A stretch of DNA of 64,000 bases from Chitinophaga hostae (GCF_018224885.1 NZ_JAGTXB010000012.1:145559-209558), one strand, 5' to 3'. Shown: positions 8,910-17,015, counted from the stretch's first letter. Notes: generated from the letters alone by a model not told the origin. Made by a program: numbers and translations.

Positions 8910-8940
8910 TTTGGTAGTTAATTTTTCTGCCTTATCTTTG
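8910..8940 (+). promoter_or_regulatory. Bacteroidota promoter of the SAM riboswitch transcript
   Basis: TTTG at 8910-8913 and TATCTTTG at 8933-8940 are separated by exactly 19 bases. This is a full match to the Bacteroidota sigma-70-type consensus (TTTG near -33, TAnnTTTG near -7). Transcription would begin around 8946, just ahead of the riboswitch P1 helix. Confidence 0.85.
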
Positions 8941-8958
8941 CACCAGTTCTTTAAATAG

Positions 8959-9068
8959 CTTATCAAGAAAGGAGGAGGGACATGGCCCGACGATACCTTA
9001 GCAACCATCACTGCGTAAGCAGTGAAAGGTGCTGCATCCATCCCGGTGTAACAACCAGGAAAGATAAG
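8959..9068 (+). ncRNA. SAM-I (S-box) riboswitch aptamer
   Basis: The core matches the S-box consensus: P1 arms CTTATC (8959-8964) and GATAAG (9063-9068), the AAGGAGGAGGGACATGGCCC block, the TTAGCAACC segment, a stem CACTGC-GTAA-GCAGTG at about 9009-9024 and then AAAGGTGCTGCATCC. These are the conserved nucleotides that form the SAM pocket and pseudoknot. It lies between a consensus promoter and an intrinsic terminator, upstream of a sulfur amino acid gene. When SAM is abundant, P1 should form and the terminator should fold; when SAM is low, transcription should continue. Confidence 0.94.
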
Positions 9069-9111
9069 TCAGATTCTAAGTTTTACTTTACATTATTATT
9101 TATATAGTGAT

Positions 9112-9144
9112 AAAACTCATCTGGCTCCCAGGTGAGTTTTTTTT
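9112..9144 (+). terminator. Intrinsic terminator of the SAM riboswitch expression platform
   Basis: A 13-base stem (AAAACTCATCTGG at 9112-9124 with CCAGGTGAGTTTT at 9128-9140, one T-G wobble), a 3-base loop and a run of eight T at 9137-9144. An alternative helix is possible: AGTTTTA at 9079-9085 is complementary to TAAAACT at 9111-9117, and AGAT at 9071-9074 to ATCT at 9119-9122, which would act as antiterminator. The antiterminator is inference from complementarity. Confidence 0.9.
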
Positions 9145-9220
9145 ATGCCCCTGCCTCCCCGATATGCTCATTTAACGGACCTGTTTAATCAATTTTCATC
9201 AAACTAAAAATCAAACAAAG

Positions 9221-10399
9221 ATGAGCACTATCACAGAACTGATCCATTCTATTCCCGTAGACCCGCACACCGGCGCTATTGCGGTACCCATTTATCAGAC
9301 TTCTACCTTTGTGCAGGAGGCGCCCGGTGTAAATAAAGGATATGACTATGCCCGGTCCAATAATCCTACCCGCGAAACCGCGGAAAAAATCATCGCCAAA
9401 CTGGAAGGCGGCGCTGCGGCATCTGCCTTTTCCAGCGGCCTGGCAGCCATAGATGCGGTGATCAAGCTCCTGAAATCCGGCGACGAAATTGTAGCGGTAG
9501 ATGATATCTACGGCGGCGCTTTCCGCCTGTTTAATAAAGTGTATGAAAAATTTGGTATCAAGGTTCATTATGTAGATACTTCCGATACACAAGCGGTGTT
9601 TAATGCCATCACACCGGCCACCCGTTTAATATGGCTGGAAACACCCACTAATCCTACGCTGAAGATCTCCGATATCGCTGCTATCGGCCGTATTGCCAAA
9701 GCGCATAATTGTTTGTTTTGTGTAGACAATACCTTTGCCTCCCCCATATTACAAAAGCCGTTGCTGCTGGGCGCCGACCTCGTGATACACAGCGCCACCA
9801 AGTATCTCGGCGGGCACAGTGATCTTATTGCCGGTGTGGTGGTAGCGAAAACAATACAACTGGGAGAGGAGATCAAATTTTATCAGAATGCCTGCGGCGC
9901 CATTCTTTCGCCGTTCGACAGCTTCCTGCTGATAAGAGGTATAGAAACACTGCACCTGCGCATCAGGCAACATGGAATCAACGCACAGGCGCTGGCAGAA
10001 TACCTGGAACAACACCCGGCAGTAGCGAAAGTATTTTATCCCGGATTACCTTCGCACCCGGGACATGAACTGGCAAAGCAGCAGAGTAAAGGATTTGGCG
10101 GCATCATCTCTTTTACATTAAAGGATGATACTACCGCGGCAGCTACGGCATTTGTGACCTCCACTCATTATTTTAAACTGGCAGAAAGCTTGGGTGGTAT
10201 TAAAAGCTTGCTCTGTCACCCGGCAGCAATGACGCATAAATCTATTCCCGAGGAAAAAAGAAGGGCGGCCGGAGTGAGCGATAGCCTGATCCGTTTATCT
10301 GTAGGATTGGAAGAAACGGCCGATCTGCTGGCCGACCTGGAACAGGCCTTTAAGAAACTGCCGGCGCCCGCCCGCGAAGAAAACGTGTTGTCAGCATAG
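9221..10399 (+). CDS. Cystathionine gamma-synthase / gamma-lyase family PLP enzyme
   Basis: A 392-residue fold-type I PLP enzyme of the Cys/Met metabolism family. Key residues: Y43 and R45 (YDYARSNNPTR, phosphate contacts across the dimer), D169 (CVDNTFASP) and the PLP lysine K194 (HSATKYLGGHSD). C-terminal SLGGIKSLLCHPAAMTH is the usual substrate loop. Members make or cleave cystathionine, or cleave methionine; sequence alone does not settle which. Control by a SAM-I riboswitch argues for a biosynthetic role (cystathionine gamma-synthase, or O-acetylhomoserine use). The 3' end overlaps the convergent symporter gene by 50 bases. Confidence 0.92.
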   Translation: MSTITELIHSIPVDPHTGAIAVPIYQTSTFVQEAPGVNKGYDYARSNNPTRETAEKIIAKLEGGAAASAFSSGLAAIDAVIKLLKSGDEIVAVDDIYGGAFRLFNKVYEKFGIKVHYVDTSDTQAVFNAITPATRLIWLETPTNPTLKISDIAAIGRIAKAHNCLFCVDNTFASPILQKPLLLGADLVIHSATKYLGGHSDLIAGVVVAKTIQLGEEIKFYQNACGAILSPFDSFLLIRGIETLHLRIRQHGINAQALAEYLEQHPAVAKVFYPGLPSHPGHELAKQQSKGFGGIISFTLKDDTTAAATAFVTSTHYFKLAESLGGIKSLLCHPAAMTHKSIPEEKRRAAGVSDSLIRLSVGLEETADLLADLEQAFKKLPAPAREENVLSA

Positions 10400-11561
10400 C
10401 GGCTACATTGTCGCCCGTTGCATTGAGAATGGTGGCCAGCGGATCTACCAGGGTGCCAATGATCATCAGCGGCGGCAGCGCTTCTACCGGGAAGCCATAT
10501 ATGCTCATCACCAGCAGCTCACCTATATAGCCGCCGTTGGGAATACCGCCTTCCACGATGCTGGCTATAACGGTAACGCCTAAAGCCATAATGATCACGG
10601 AAGGACTGTCGAAGCTTTTGCCAAACATAGCAAATACCACCGCCATTTTTATGATAGAAGAAATACTGGAGCCATCTTTATGCAGGGTGGCTCCCAGGGG
10701 CACCACCACGCTTCCGATATCAGCAGGAACGCCCATCCGTCCCACTGCGTTGAGGTTTGCAGGTATGGTGGCAATGCTGCTGCCGGTGCCCAAAGCGGTA
10801 AGACTTGGTACTATATTATTCTTCCAGAAAATTTTAACACCCGGTATACCTCCCGCTATAAACGCATAGAGTGTAAATCCGACAATAAAATAGAAGATGC
10901 CAAAGCCATAATAAATGCCCAGGGAATGGGCATAGGTACCAAACAATTGCGGCCCCACAGTGCCCACCTGGTAAGCGAAGTAAGCACCGAGCCCAACAGG
11001 GCCCAGCTTCATAATCACGGTCAGCACTTCCTTGATCACTTCGTTGCCGGAATGCAGGAACTGCCGGAAAGCTCTGCCGGATTCTCCCGCCCGCATGGCA
11101 GCGAAGCCAACAAGACCAGAGAAGATAATGAAAGGCAGCATATTTTTACGCGACAACAACTCATAAAACTCGCTTACGGTGAGCAGCCTGGCAAGCTGTT
11201 CACCCCAGTTACCGGGTTGTTCCAGGCTAATTGCTTTTGATAACGTAACCTGTTGATGAATAGGGAAGATCCACACCGCCACAATCGTAAAAAAGGCAGA
11301 GATCAGGATCGTAGCCAGGAATAGCAGCGACATTACGCCCAATATACGGCCCAGCTTATTACCCGCCTCGATATGCGCAATGGCGTTCGCAATGCTGAAG
11401 AATACCAGCGGAATAATTACCGTAAACAACAGGTTCAAAAAAATATCGCCTATCGGTTTAATAATGACCACACGTTCTCCGAATATCAGTCCGGCAATGC
11501 TGCCGGCTATAATGCCCGCCAGCAGCCAGAACATACTGCTGTATGTTTTTAAAAATCCCAT
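10350..11561 (-). CDS. Dicarboxylate/amino acid:cation symporter (DAACS family)
   Basis: A 403-residue integral inner-membrane transporter of the glutamate/aspartate/C4-dicarboxylate family. It shows the HP1 serine loop GTGSSIATIPANL (about 258-270) and the TM8 motif NATGDNVAAML (N380, D384, matching substrate-binding Asn/Asp of GltPh). The TM7 motif, normally NMDGT, reads HKDGS here (H294-S298), so two cation/substrate residues differ. Substrate is therefore uncertain. The last 50 bases overlap the 3' end of the convergent cystathionine synthase gene, so the two coding regions share a tail-to-tail segment. Confidence 0.9.
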   Translation of the reverse strand: MGFLKTYSSMFWLLAGIIAGSIAGLIFGERVVIIKPIGDIFLNLLFTVIIPLVFFSIANAIAHIEAGNKLGRILGVMSLLFLATILISAFFTIVAVWIFPIHQQVTLSKAISLEQPGNWGEQLARLLTVSEFYELLSRKNMLPFIIFSGLVGFAAMRAGESGRAFRQFLHSGNEVIKEVLTVIMKLGPVGLGAYFAYQVGTVGPQLFGTYAHSLGIYYGFGIFYFIVGFTLYAFIAGGIPGVKIFWKNNIVPSLTALGTGSSIATIPANLNAVGRMGVPADIGSVVVPLGATLHKDGSSISSIIKMAVVFAMFGKSFDSPSVIIMALGVTVIASIVEGGIPNGGYIGELLVMSIYGFPVEALPPLMIIGTLVDPLATILNATGDNVAAMLTTRFLRGRAPAVS

Positions 11562-11660
11562 GCCTGCAATTTATATAATACAAGATAACCAAATGTGTTT
11601 GATTCGTGAACAATCTGACATGATTATTGTTTATGCACATAGCAAACCAAGTTACTTATC

Positions 11661-11984
11661 ATGAAAAGCCTGCTGCTCTGTTTGTTGCTTCCCTTTGCTT
11701 TCCAGGAACATACCTATACGGTGGGAGAGGTGATGCGCCACGCGCGGCAACTGCATAACGACAGTGCCGTGGTACAGATCACCGGGTATGTGACGAGGAA
11801 ATTACGTGATAATAATTATATGTTTGAAGACAGGACGGCTGAAATCCAGGTAGATATAGACCCCAAATACCTCCCGAAAACACCTTTTACCGATAAGGAT
11901 GCGGTGACCATCAAAGCCCTGGTGCAATACGAAATCAACAAACCTATCACCCTGAAGGTGAGTCAGCCGGTCAGCAACGATTAA
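11661..11984 (+). CDS. BOF (bacterial OB-fold) family protein, YgiW/YdeI-like
   Basis: A 107-residue protein with a short hydrophobic N-terminus (MKSLLLCLLLPFAFQ, probable signal peptide) and one OB-fold domain of the BOF type: YTVGEVMRHARQLHNDSAVV, ITGYVTRKLRDNNYMFEDRT, AEIQVDIDPKYL, TIKALVQYEI. Enterobacterial relatives are periplasmic stress proteins (YgiW, YdeI). The ligand is unknown. It is convergent with the TauE/SafE gene, whose stop is 9 bases away, and divergent from the symporter. Confidence 0.78.
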   Translation: MKSLLLCLLLPFAFQEHTYTVGEVMRHARQLHNDSAVVQITGYVTRKLRDNNYMFEDRTAEIQVDIDPKYLPKTPFTDKDAVTIKALVQYEINKPITLKVSQPVSND

Positions 11985-11993
11985 CGGAAATGC

Positions 11994-12971
11994 CTATATG
12001 ATTTTTACAAGGAAAGTATAAATGCTCTTCATGCTCACCAGTATCACAATCACTGCTACCGCTACCATAATGGTTTTGGCAGAAATTTTATTGGATACCC
12101 GTGCCGCAATAGGAGAGGCAATAGCGCTGCCTATCACCAGGCCCAGTACTGCGTCCCAGTGAACATGGTATAACACGGTAATAAAAGTGAGAGAGCTGAG
12201 CATCGCGATAAAAAAGCGGGTAGCCTTTACCGTGCCCAGGGAAAAACGGGGATGCCGGCCGCCGGCAATCAGGGAAGATAATACAATAGATCCCCAGCCA
12301 CCGCCGCCGATGGCGTCAATAAAACCGCCACCGAAGCCCAGCAGGCCAATTCTCTTTATCTTTTTGGTAACTTGTTTTTTACGTTGTGCCCGGACAGCCC
12401 GTAACAGGATCACCGTACCCAATATCAGGGTATACAGCGATACCAGCGGTTTAGTATATTGCGCATAATGCTCCAGCGATGACAACAGGTAAGCGCCGAT
12501 CACCGCCCCCGCAATACCGGGTAATATCAGTAGCTTAAAAAGCTTTTTATTGACGTTGCCCATCCGCTGATGCATCCACCCGGCAATACCGCAGCTCAGG
12601 ATCTCGGAAATATGCACCGCCGTACTGGCAGATGCCGGCGGAATACCCATCGACAGGGAAAAGGTGGTGGAAGTAATACCATACGACATGCCGATCGCAC
12701 CATCGATCATCGCGAATATAAACCCGGCTACCAGGAAATAATAGAAAGTCGGTGGTACATCTTCCACATAGGTGCGGAATGCCGGCGACTGCCACCAGGA
12801 AATACCTAATATTACCGCCAATAGCAATAATCCCCCCAATCCGTATATCCAGCGCTGCTTTTTATAGGCAATGCTTTCGGTGGCGTTGCTGTTTTCCGAT
12901 GGCAATACTGCCGCTGTTTCTTCTGTGGTCAGGGCCGCCGGAGCAGCCAGGGTAGTAAGTTCTTTCTCCAT
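11994..12971 (-). CDS. TauE/SafE family sulfite/organosulfur exporter
   Basis: A 325-residue polytopic membrane protein. A polar ~40-residue N-terminal extension precedes the first helix (about 43-60). Helices follow with the family-typical motif FAMIDGAIGMSYGITSTT and the second-half repeat GLLGFGGGFIDAIGGGGWG, the internal duplication seen in TauE/SafE. Family members are proposed to export sulfite, sulfoacetate or take up related anions. Proximity to a SAM-controlled sulfur gene is suggestive only. It is divergent from the CBS-domain gene at 13190, with a 27-base inverted repeat in the spacer. Confidence 0.88.
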   Translation of the reverse strand: MEKELTTLAAPAALTTEETAAVLPSENSNATESIAYKKQRWIYGLGGLLLLAVILGISWWQSPAFRTYVEDVPPTFYYFLVAGFIFAMIDGAIGMSYGITSTTFSLSMGIPPASASTAVHISEILSCGIAGWMHQRMGNVNKKLFKLLILPGIAGAVIGAYLLSSLEHYAQYTKPLVSLYTLILGTVILLRAVRAQRKKQVTKKIKRIGLLGFGGGFIDAIGGGGWGSIVLSSLIAGGRHPRFSLGTVKATRFFIAMLSSLTFITVLYHVHWDAVLGLVIGSAIASPIAARVSNKISAKTIMVAVAVIVILVSMKSIYTFLVKII

Positions 12972-13045
12972 TTTTTATAATGTGCCAGCCTTAATTCACC
13001 ACAAAATACATAAACTCTATGAAATAAGTAGACTATCGATAAAAA

Positions 13046-13120
13046 AATTGCGAATTACCAATTACCAATTACGCCGCCAGGGGAGATAAACCGGTAATTG
13101 GTAATTTGTAATTCGCAATT
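13046..13120. repeat. Inverted repeat, GAATTAC family (27-base arms)
   Basis: Arms at 13046-13072 and 13094-13120 are reverse complements with one mismatch in 27; a 21-base spacer lies between. Each arm is built of tandem AATTAC-type units. It sits in the divergent spacer 12972-13189 between the tauE-like and CBS-domain genes, so here it cannot act as a 3'-end terminator for either. Confidence 0.9.
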
Positions 13121-13155
13121 CTTTAGAAATCCCAACGTATAAAAATTGATTTACC

Positions 13156-13163
13156 TATATTTG
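13156..13163 (+). promoter_or_regulatory. Candidate -7 element for the CBS-domain gene
   Basis: TATATTTG matches the Bacteroidota -7 consensus TAnnTTTG, 27 bases ahead of the ATG at 13190. No clear TTTG box is seen 19 bases upstream. Confidence 0.5.
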
Positions 13164-13189
13164 GGGTTGCGAACCAATTTACAAACTAC

Positions 13190-14476
13190 ATGCTTTGGCA
13201 ACTTTTCTGGACAATTATTTTAGTGCTATTAAACGGATTCTTTGTTGCGGCAGAATTTGCCATTGTTAAAGTACGTTCCTCTCAAATCAACAGCAAGGGT
13301 AGCGCGGGTAAAAGAACCACCGCAGCGGCCAAAAGCGTGCTGAGTAACCTTGACGGCTACCTGGCAGCCACCCAGTTGGGTATTACCTTAGCTTCGCTGG
13401 GCCTGGGTTGGGTAGGTGAATCTGTCATGACAGCGATCGTACTGCAGCTGATGGGAAAACTGGGTATCGCCATTTCCGCGGCCGCTATCCACTGGATTTC
13501 AGTAGCCATCGCATTTACTATTATTACCATACTTCACATTGTTTTCGGAGAACTGGCCCCAAAATCAATGGCTATCCGTAAACCGTTGCCCACCACATTG
13601 GCCGTAGCCATCCCGCTCCGCGTGCTGTTCGTGATTTTCAGACCGTTTATCTGGATGCTCAATGGTTTGGCCAACAGTATTCTCCGGCTGATCGGCATCA
13701 CACCGGCAGGCGAATCCGAAATTCACTCGGAGGAAGAATTGAAACTGATCATTTCTGAAAGCCAGGAAGGAGGCGCCATCGAAGAAACAGAAAGAGAACT
13801 GATTCAGAACGTATTTGAGTTTGATGATAGCCGTGTAAAGGAAATTCTCACGCATCGTAAAGATATATCTGTCCTCGATATCAACCTCCCTCTTGACCAG
13901 CTGATCGACCAGGTGATCAAAGACGGCTATTCCCGGTATCCCGTATGCAGCGGCTCGCTGGATGAACTGAAAGGAGTGGTATACACAAAAGATGTGGTAA
14001 AAGGCGTGCATGAAAAAACGCTGCAAAACATCAAAGACATTATGAAACCGGTATTCTATGTACCGGACAGCATGAAAATAAAAGACCTGCTGCGTACTTT
14101 CCAGGGCCAGCGCCTGCAGATGGCGGTAGTCACCAATGAGTTCGGTGATACGGAAGGCATCGTTACTATGGAAGATATCCTGGAAGAGCTGGTAGGAGAC
14201 ATACAGGATGAACATGACCATGAGGCGCCGATCGTTGAGCAAAAAGACGATAACTTCATCGTGGACGCACATGAATTCCTGGCAGATATCAACGAACTGT
14301 TGCCTTACCCGCTCCCTGAAAGCGAACATTATGAAACGCTTTCGGGTTTAATAAATTATATACACGGAAATATTCCCCGCGAAGGTGAAGTGATCATCAT
14401 CGAAAACTACGAAGTGCTCATCCTGAAAATGTTCCGCAGTTCCGTAGAGAAAGCAAGACTAAAGTTGATCCGATAA
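13190..14476 (+). CDS. CNNM/HlyC-CorC family membrane protein with CBS pair
   Basis: A 428-residue protein: DUF21/CNNM transmembrane domain (about 1-190, with FFVAAEFAIVKVRSSQI near residues 17-33 and GELAPKSMAI near 122-131), then tandem CBS domains (about 205-335; FGDTEGIVTMEDILEELVGD) and a C-terminal CorC_HlyC domain (about 345-428; ETLSGLINYIHGNIPREGE). Relatives (CorC, MpfA, YhdP, mammalian CNNM) act in Mg2+ efflux or divalent-cation homeostasis; an older name is hemolysin. The pirin gene follows 10 bases downstream, so the two are probably cotranscribed. Confidence 0.92.
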   Translation: MLWQLFWTIILVLLNGFFVAAEFAIVKVRSSQINSKGSAGKRTTAAAKSVLSNLDGYLAATQLGITLASLGLGWVGESVMTAIVLQLMGKLGIAISAAAIHWISVAIAFTIITILHIVFGELAPKSMAIRKPLPTTLAVAIPLRVLFVIFRPFIWMLNGLANSILRLIGITPAGESEIHSEEELKLIISESQEGGAIEETERELIQNVFEFDDSRVKEILTHRKDISVLDINLPLDQLIDQVIKDGYSRYPVCSGSLDELKGVVYTKDVVKGVHEKTLQNIKDIMKPVFYVPDSMKIKDLLRTFQGQRLQMAVVTNEFGDTEGIVTMEDILEELVGDIQDEHDHEAPIVEQKDDNFIVDAHEFLADINELLPYPLPESEHYETLSGLINYIHGNIPREGEVIIIENYEVLILKMFRSSVEKARLKLIR

Positions 14477-14486
14477 AATATTTTTT

Positions 14487-15350
14487 ATGGAGAAGAAGAT
14501 ATTGCACGTGCTGGAAGGCCGGGAAAAACATATCACCGATACCGAGGTAGTAAGACAATCACTGCCTACCATGCAGTTCCGTTTCGCCAACCCGTTTATT
14601 GTATTGCATCATATGCCGGCGAAGTATTTTGCGCCGGGCTCGCCGGAAGACCGGCTGCACCCGCACCCGCACAGGGGCTTTGCGCCGGTTACCTTTATGT
14701 TGCAGGGACAGGGCTATCACCGCGATAATGCCGGTAATGCCATGACGGTTACCGCCGGCGACGTACAGTGGATGTTTGCCGGGAAAGGTATCCTCCACAG
14801 CGAAGGACCATCTGCAGCGTTTCTCGAAAAAGGCGGTAACTATGAATTGTTGCAGCTATGGTTTAATGTGCCCGCAGCCCATAAAGGAGAAGCCCCCTGG
14901 TACCAGTATGTCAAAGCGGCGGAAATGCCTGTTGTCGCGGCAAAAGAAGGCGTACACCTGACGCTGGTAGGTGGCAGCTACGACAATAAACAAGGGCCTT
15001 TAAAGAATTTTACGCCTATTATCGCTATCTGGGGAAATATAGAAATCGGAAAAGAGGTAACTTTAACGGCTACACGTGGATACTGGACGCTGCTGTATGT
15101 GATAGACGGCGCCATAAAAGTTAACGGAACTGCCGTGGACGGTTATCACCTGGTAGTTTTTGATAAGGAAGATGAACAGGCCGACATACATATAGAAGCT
15201 CTTCAAAACACCCGTCTGCTCTATCTTTGCGCGGAACCAATTAACGAACCGGTTGCAGCAAAAGACAATTATGTAATGAATACTGCTGCTGAAATTGATC
15301 AGGCCATGGAAGATTATAAAAATGGTTTGTTCGGCACGCTCGAAAAATAA
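14487..15350 (+). CDS. Pirin family protein
   Basis: A 287-residue bicupin. The N-terminal cupin has the metal-binding set HPHPHRGF (about residues 57-64) and, ~45 residues later, GILHSEGPS (His and Glu ligands). The pirin signature LLQLWFNVP follows near 125-133, and the second cupin spans about 165-260. Bacterial pirins bind a divalent metal; some are quercetin dioxygenases, others modulate metabolic enzymes. Function here is not set by context. Start ATG lies 10 bases after the CBS-domain gene's stop. Confidence 0.93.
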   Translation: MEKKILHVLEGREKHITDTEVVRQSLPTMQFRFANPFIVLHHMPAKYFAPGSPEDRLHPHPHRGFAPVTFMLQGQGYHRDNAGNAMTVTAGDVQWMFAGKGILHSEGPSAAFLEKGGNYELLQLWFNVPAAHKGEAPWYQYVKAAEMPVVAAKEGVHLTLVGGSYDNKQGPLKNFTPIIAIWGNIEIGKEVTLTATRGYWTLLYVIDGAIKVNGTAVDGYHLVVFDKEDEQADIHIEALQNTRLLYLCAEPINEPVAAKDNYVMNTAAEIDQAMEDYKNGLFGTLEK

Positions 15351-15357
15351 ATAATAA

Positions 15358-15413
15358 ATCATCCTGATGAGCCATCGTTTTTAACCATGCACCTCTTTGC
15401 CCATCAGGATGAT
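15358..15413. repeat. Inverted repeat between convergent genes (12-base perfect arms)
   Basis: ATCATCCTGATG at 15358-15369 and CATCAGGATGAT at 15402-15413 are exact reverse complements with a 32-base spacer. The element begins 7 bases after the pirin stop and ends 14 bases before the stop of the minus-strand small gene, so it may help terminate both transcripts, although no T-run follows on the plus strand. Confidence 0.75.
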
Positions 15414-15427
15414 CTGCATCGCATTAA

Positions 15428-15658
15428 CTATAGTGTATCTTTTTTGTGTTTCCAGGTAGAATCCATTTTCTTTTTATCTTTTTTGTGATGTTTCATCGTT
15501 GTGTCCATTGGCTTGGGAGGAAATGTATCCTGTTGGAAAATTTCAATGTTATTAGCCTTTACCGGCGCCGCCTGTAATGTACGATCCGGATCGCCCCTGA
15601 AGAAAATGAATAAGGTTAATACACCTATTAATCCGATGGTAGCTGGTAGGTTTTTCAT
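15428..15658 (-). CDS. Small exported or membrane-anchored protein, unknown function
   Basis: A 76-residue protein with an N-terminal hydrophobic helix (LPATIGLIGVLTLFIFF, residues 4-20) and a highly polar, Lys/Asp/Met-rich remainder (MKHHKKDKKKMDSTWKHKKD). No lipobox Cys. It could be anchored by the uncleaved helix. The charge-rich tail is low complexity. I do not recognise the family. Confidence 0.6.
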   Translation of the reverse strand: MKNLPATIGLIGVLTLFIFFRGDPDRTLQAAPVKANNIEIFQQDTFPPKPMDTTMKHHKKDKKKMDSTWKHKKDTL

Positions 15659-15931
15659 AAAATTAAATTTATGTCCGGAAGTACATTAGCAGATATCGTG
15701 CGTGGTTTCCTGCGGCTGAGCCGCACCCGGCATAATGCATTGATCATATTTCATTTGTCTCTTCAGATACGGCTGTAACCGTTTGAAAAAACGGCTTGGC
15801 AATTGTGGATATTGCCCGTCAATCAGTGGAAACAGCGGTACATGTTTGACATGAAAAGTACTGCCGGCGAAGAGAGAACAAAGGCACTGCTTTTGTGGCA
15901 AAACAGGTATTGTTCACCAAACTTTTTTCTT
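15659..15931. other. Intergenic spacer without convincing gene
   Basis: Holds the presumed promoter of the small minus-strand gene and a 6-base hairpin, TGCGGC at 15712-15717 with GCCGCA at 15721-15726. A 71-codon minus frame (15686-15901) crosses it, but its composition is not protein-like and I do not call it. Confidence 0.4.
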
Positions 15932-16111
15932 ATGAAAGGTACAAGAAGTGAAAATACGCGTCAAAGTAAACAGTCATCTTTCTCCAACATGCCTAAGCCG
16001 GAAATCAGGGATAACCTGGACAGCCGGAAAAATGAAGAGCAGGACTTTAAAGGAAAGGATACCACGCACAATAGTAAAGATACCAAAGCCAATAAACACA
16101 GGAAGTACTGA
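15932..16111 (+). CDS. Small hydrophilic protein (59 aa)
   Basis: A 59-residue, highly charged, disorder-like protein starting at the ATG at 15932: NMPKPEIRDNLDSRKNEEQD and GKDTTHNSKDTKANK. The block PEIRDNLDSRKNEEQ resembles short conserved proteins of Bacteroidota that I have seen annotated only as hypothetical. The open frame continues upstream to 15803, but that part is not protein-like. No signal peptide or membrane segment. Function unknown. Confidence 0.5.
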   Translation: MKGTRSENTRQSKQSSFSNMPKPEIRDNLDSRKNEEQDFKGKDTTHNSKDTKANKHRKY

Positions 16112-16172
16112 TAGAAGTTCTCGGGAAGCATTTTCCGGGCGGCTTCGTTGCCCTCACGATTAAACAGCAATT

Positions 16173-16799
16173 ATGATGAAGGATACCATTTTGCGGGCGG
16201 GCCTGCTGGCAGCGACTATTTTCTTTTCCTGCAACAATCCTATGCAGAATAAGGAAGAACGCGCCGCCCATGATTCCGCCAATACACCGGTTAAAGCGCC
16301 GGCCACCGACGACAGTAAAAGTGTACAGCGGGATACCACCTATGGCGATTATCGTATTACGGTGATTGCCCGTGGTAATGGTTATATGCGGGACTTGTTA
16401 CTGGCAGTGGGCAGCAAAAAAGATACAACAGTGGCAGACAGTATTACAGAGAAAGACGTGAAGGGGCAACTGAGAAGTCTTATGATCGCCGACCTGGATG
16501 GTAATGGGAAACCGGAGCTTTACTGCTATATGTTATCAGAAGGTACGGGACATTACGGAAGGATCTATGCGTTTGATTTGCGCAGTCCTATCGCCAGGAT
16601 CAGCACCAATGCCATAGATACCATGCAGCAGGCGGCTTATCGCGGACAGGATACATTTTATATCAATGGAAAGGACCTGGTACGCACATTCCCTGCATTT
16701 AAAGAAGGAGATCCTGATGCGCTGACCGCTACTACCAAAGGCATTATCATATACAGCCTTGCAAAAGATGGCGACACACTGAAATTGCGACAGCGATGA
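16173..16799 (+). CDS. Lipoprotein with PliI-like domain
   Basis: A 208-residue lipoprotein: signal helix and lipobox (ATIFFSC, Cys about residue 20), a Ser/Thr/Asp linker to about 55, then a domain with YGDYRITVIARGNGY, SLMIADLDGNGKPELYCYML and SEGTGHYGRIYAF. The DLDGNGxPELYxY...GxGxYG run is the pattern I associate with PliI, periplasmic inhibitors of invertebrate-type lysozyme; the DxDGNG piece also resembles a calcium-binding loop. Function as a lysozyme inhibitor is inference. It is followed by a long inverted repeat, then the convergent hexosaminidase gene. Confidence 0.7.
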   Translation: MMKDTILRAGLLAATIFFSCNNPMQNKEERAAHDSANTPVKAPATDDSKSVQRDTTYGDYRITVIARGNGYMRDLLLAVGSKKDTTVADSITEKDVKGQLRSLMIADLDGNGKPELYCYMLSEGTGHYGRIYAFDLRSPIARISTNAIDTMQQAAYRGQDTFYINGKDLVRTFPAFKEGDPDALTATTKGIIIYSLAKDGDTLKLRQR

Positions 16800-16805
16800 G
16801 GGGAG

Positions 16806-17011
16806 GGGAGCGCCTTCGGCGCTTGTCTTTGGGCAGGATTAATGTGATTAAGATGATTGTACTGATTTTATTTCTTTCTTTGAAAGAAGCTTACTTCATT
16901 TTTGAAAGCATTCGCCAAATTGATAAAGACAGAGATCAGAAAAAGCTACAATCAATATAATCATCTTAATCACATTAATCCTGCCCAAAGACAAGCGCCG
17001 AAGGCGCTCCC
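16806..17011. repeat. Long inverted repeat, CAGGATTA family (53-base perfect arms)
   Basis: Arms 16806-16858 and 16959-17011 are exact reverse complements over 53 bases and continue imperfectly for about ten more. Each arm contains an inner palindrome AGCGCC-TTC-GGCGCT, then CAGGATTAATGTGATTAAGA and GATGATT. The 100-base spacer has its own small hairpin (TTTCTTTC/GAAAGAA) and no ORF. It lies between convergent genes, starting 7 bases after one stop and ending 4 bases before the other. It resembles the element at 55092-55258. Confidence 0.93.
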
Positions 17012-17015
17012 TCCG

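Noticed and set aside
13565..14329. 254-codon minus-strand frame across the CBS-domain gene
   Set aside because: Antisense to a complete CNNM/CBS protein; no start context or domain.
15686..15901. 71-codon minus-strand frame in the spacer before the small hydrophilic gene
   Set aside because: Cys/His/Pro-rich composition, no homology I recognise and no conserved start context.
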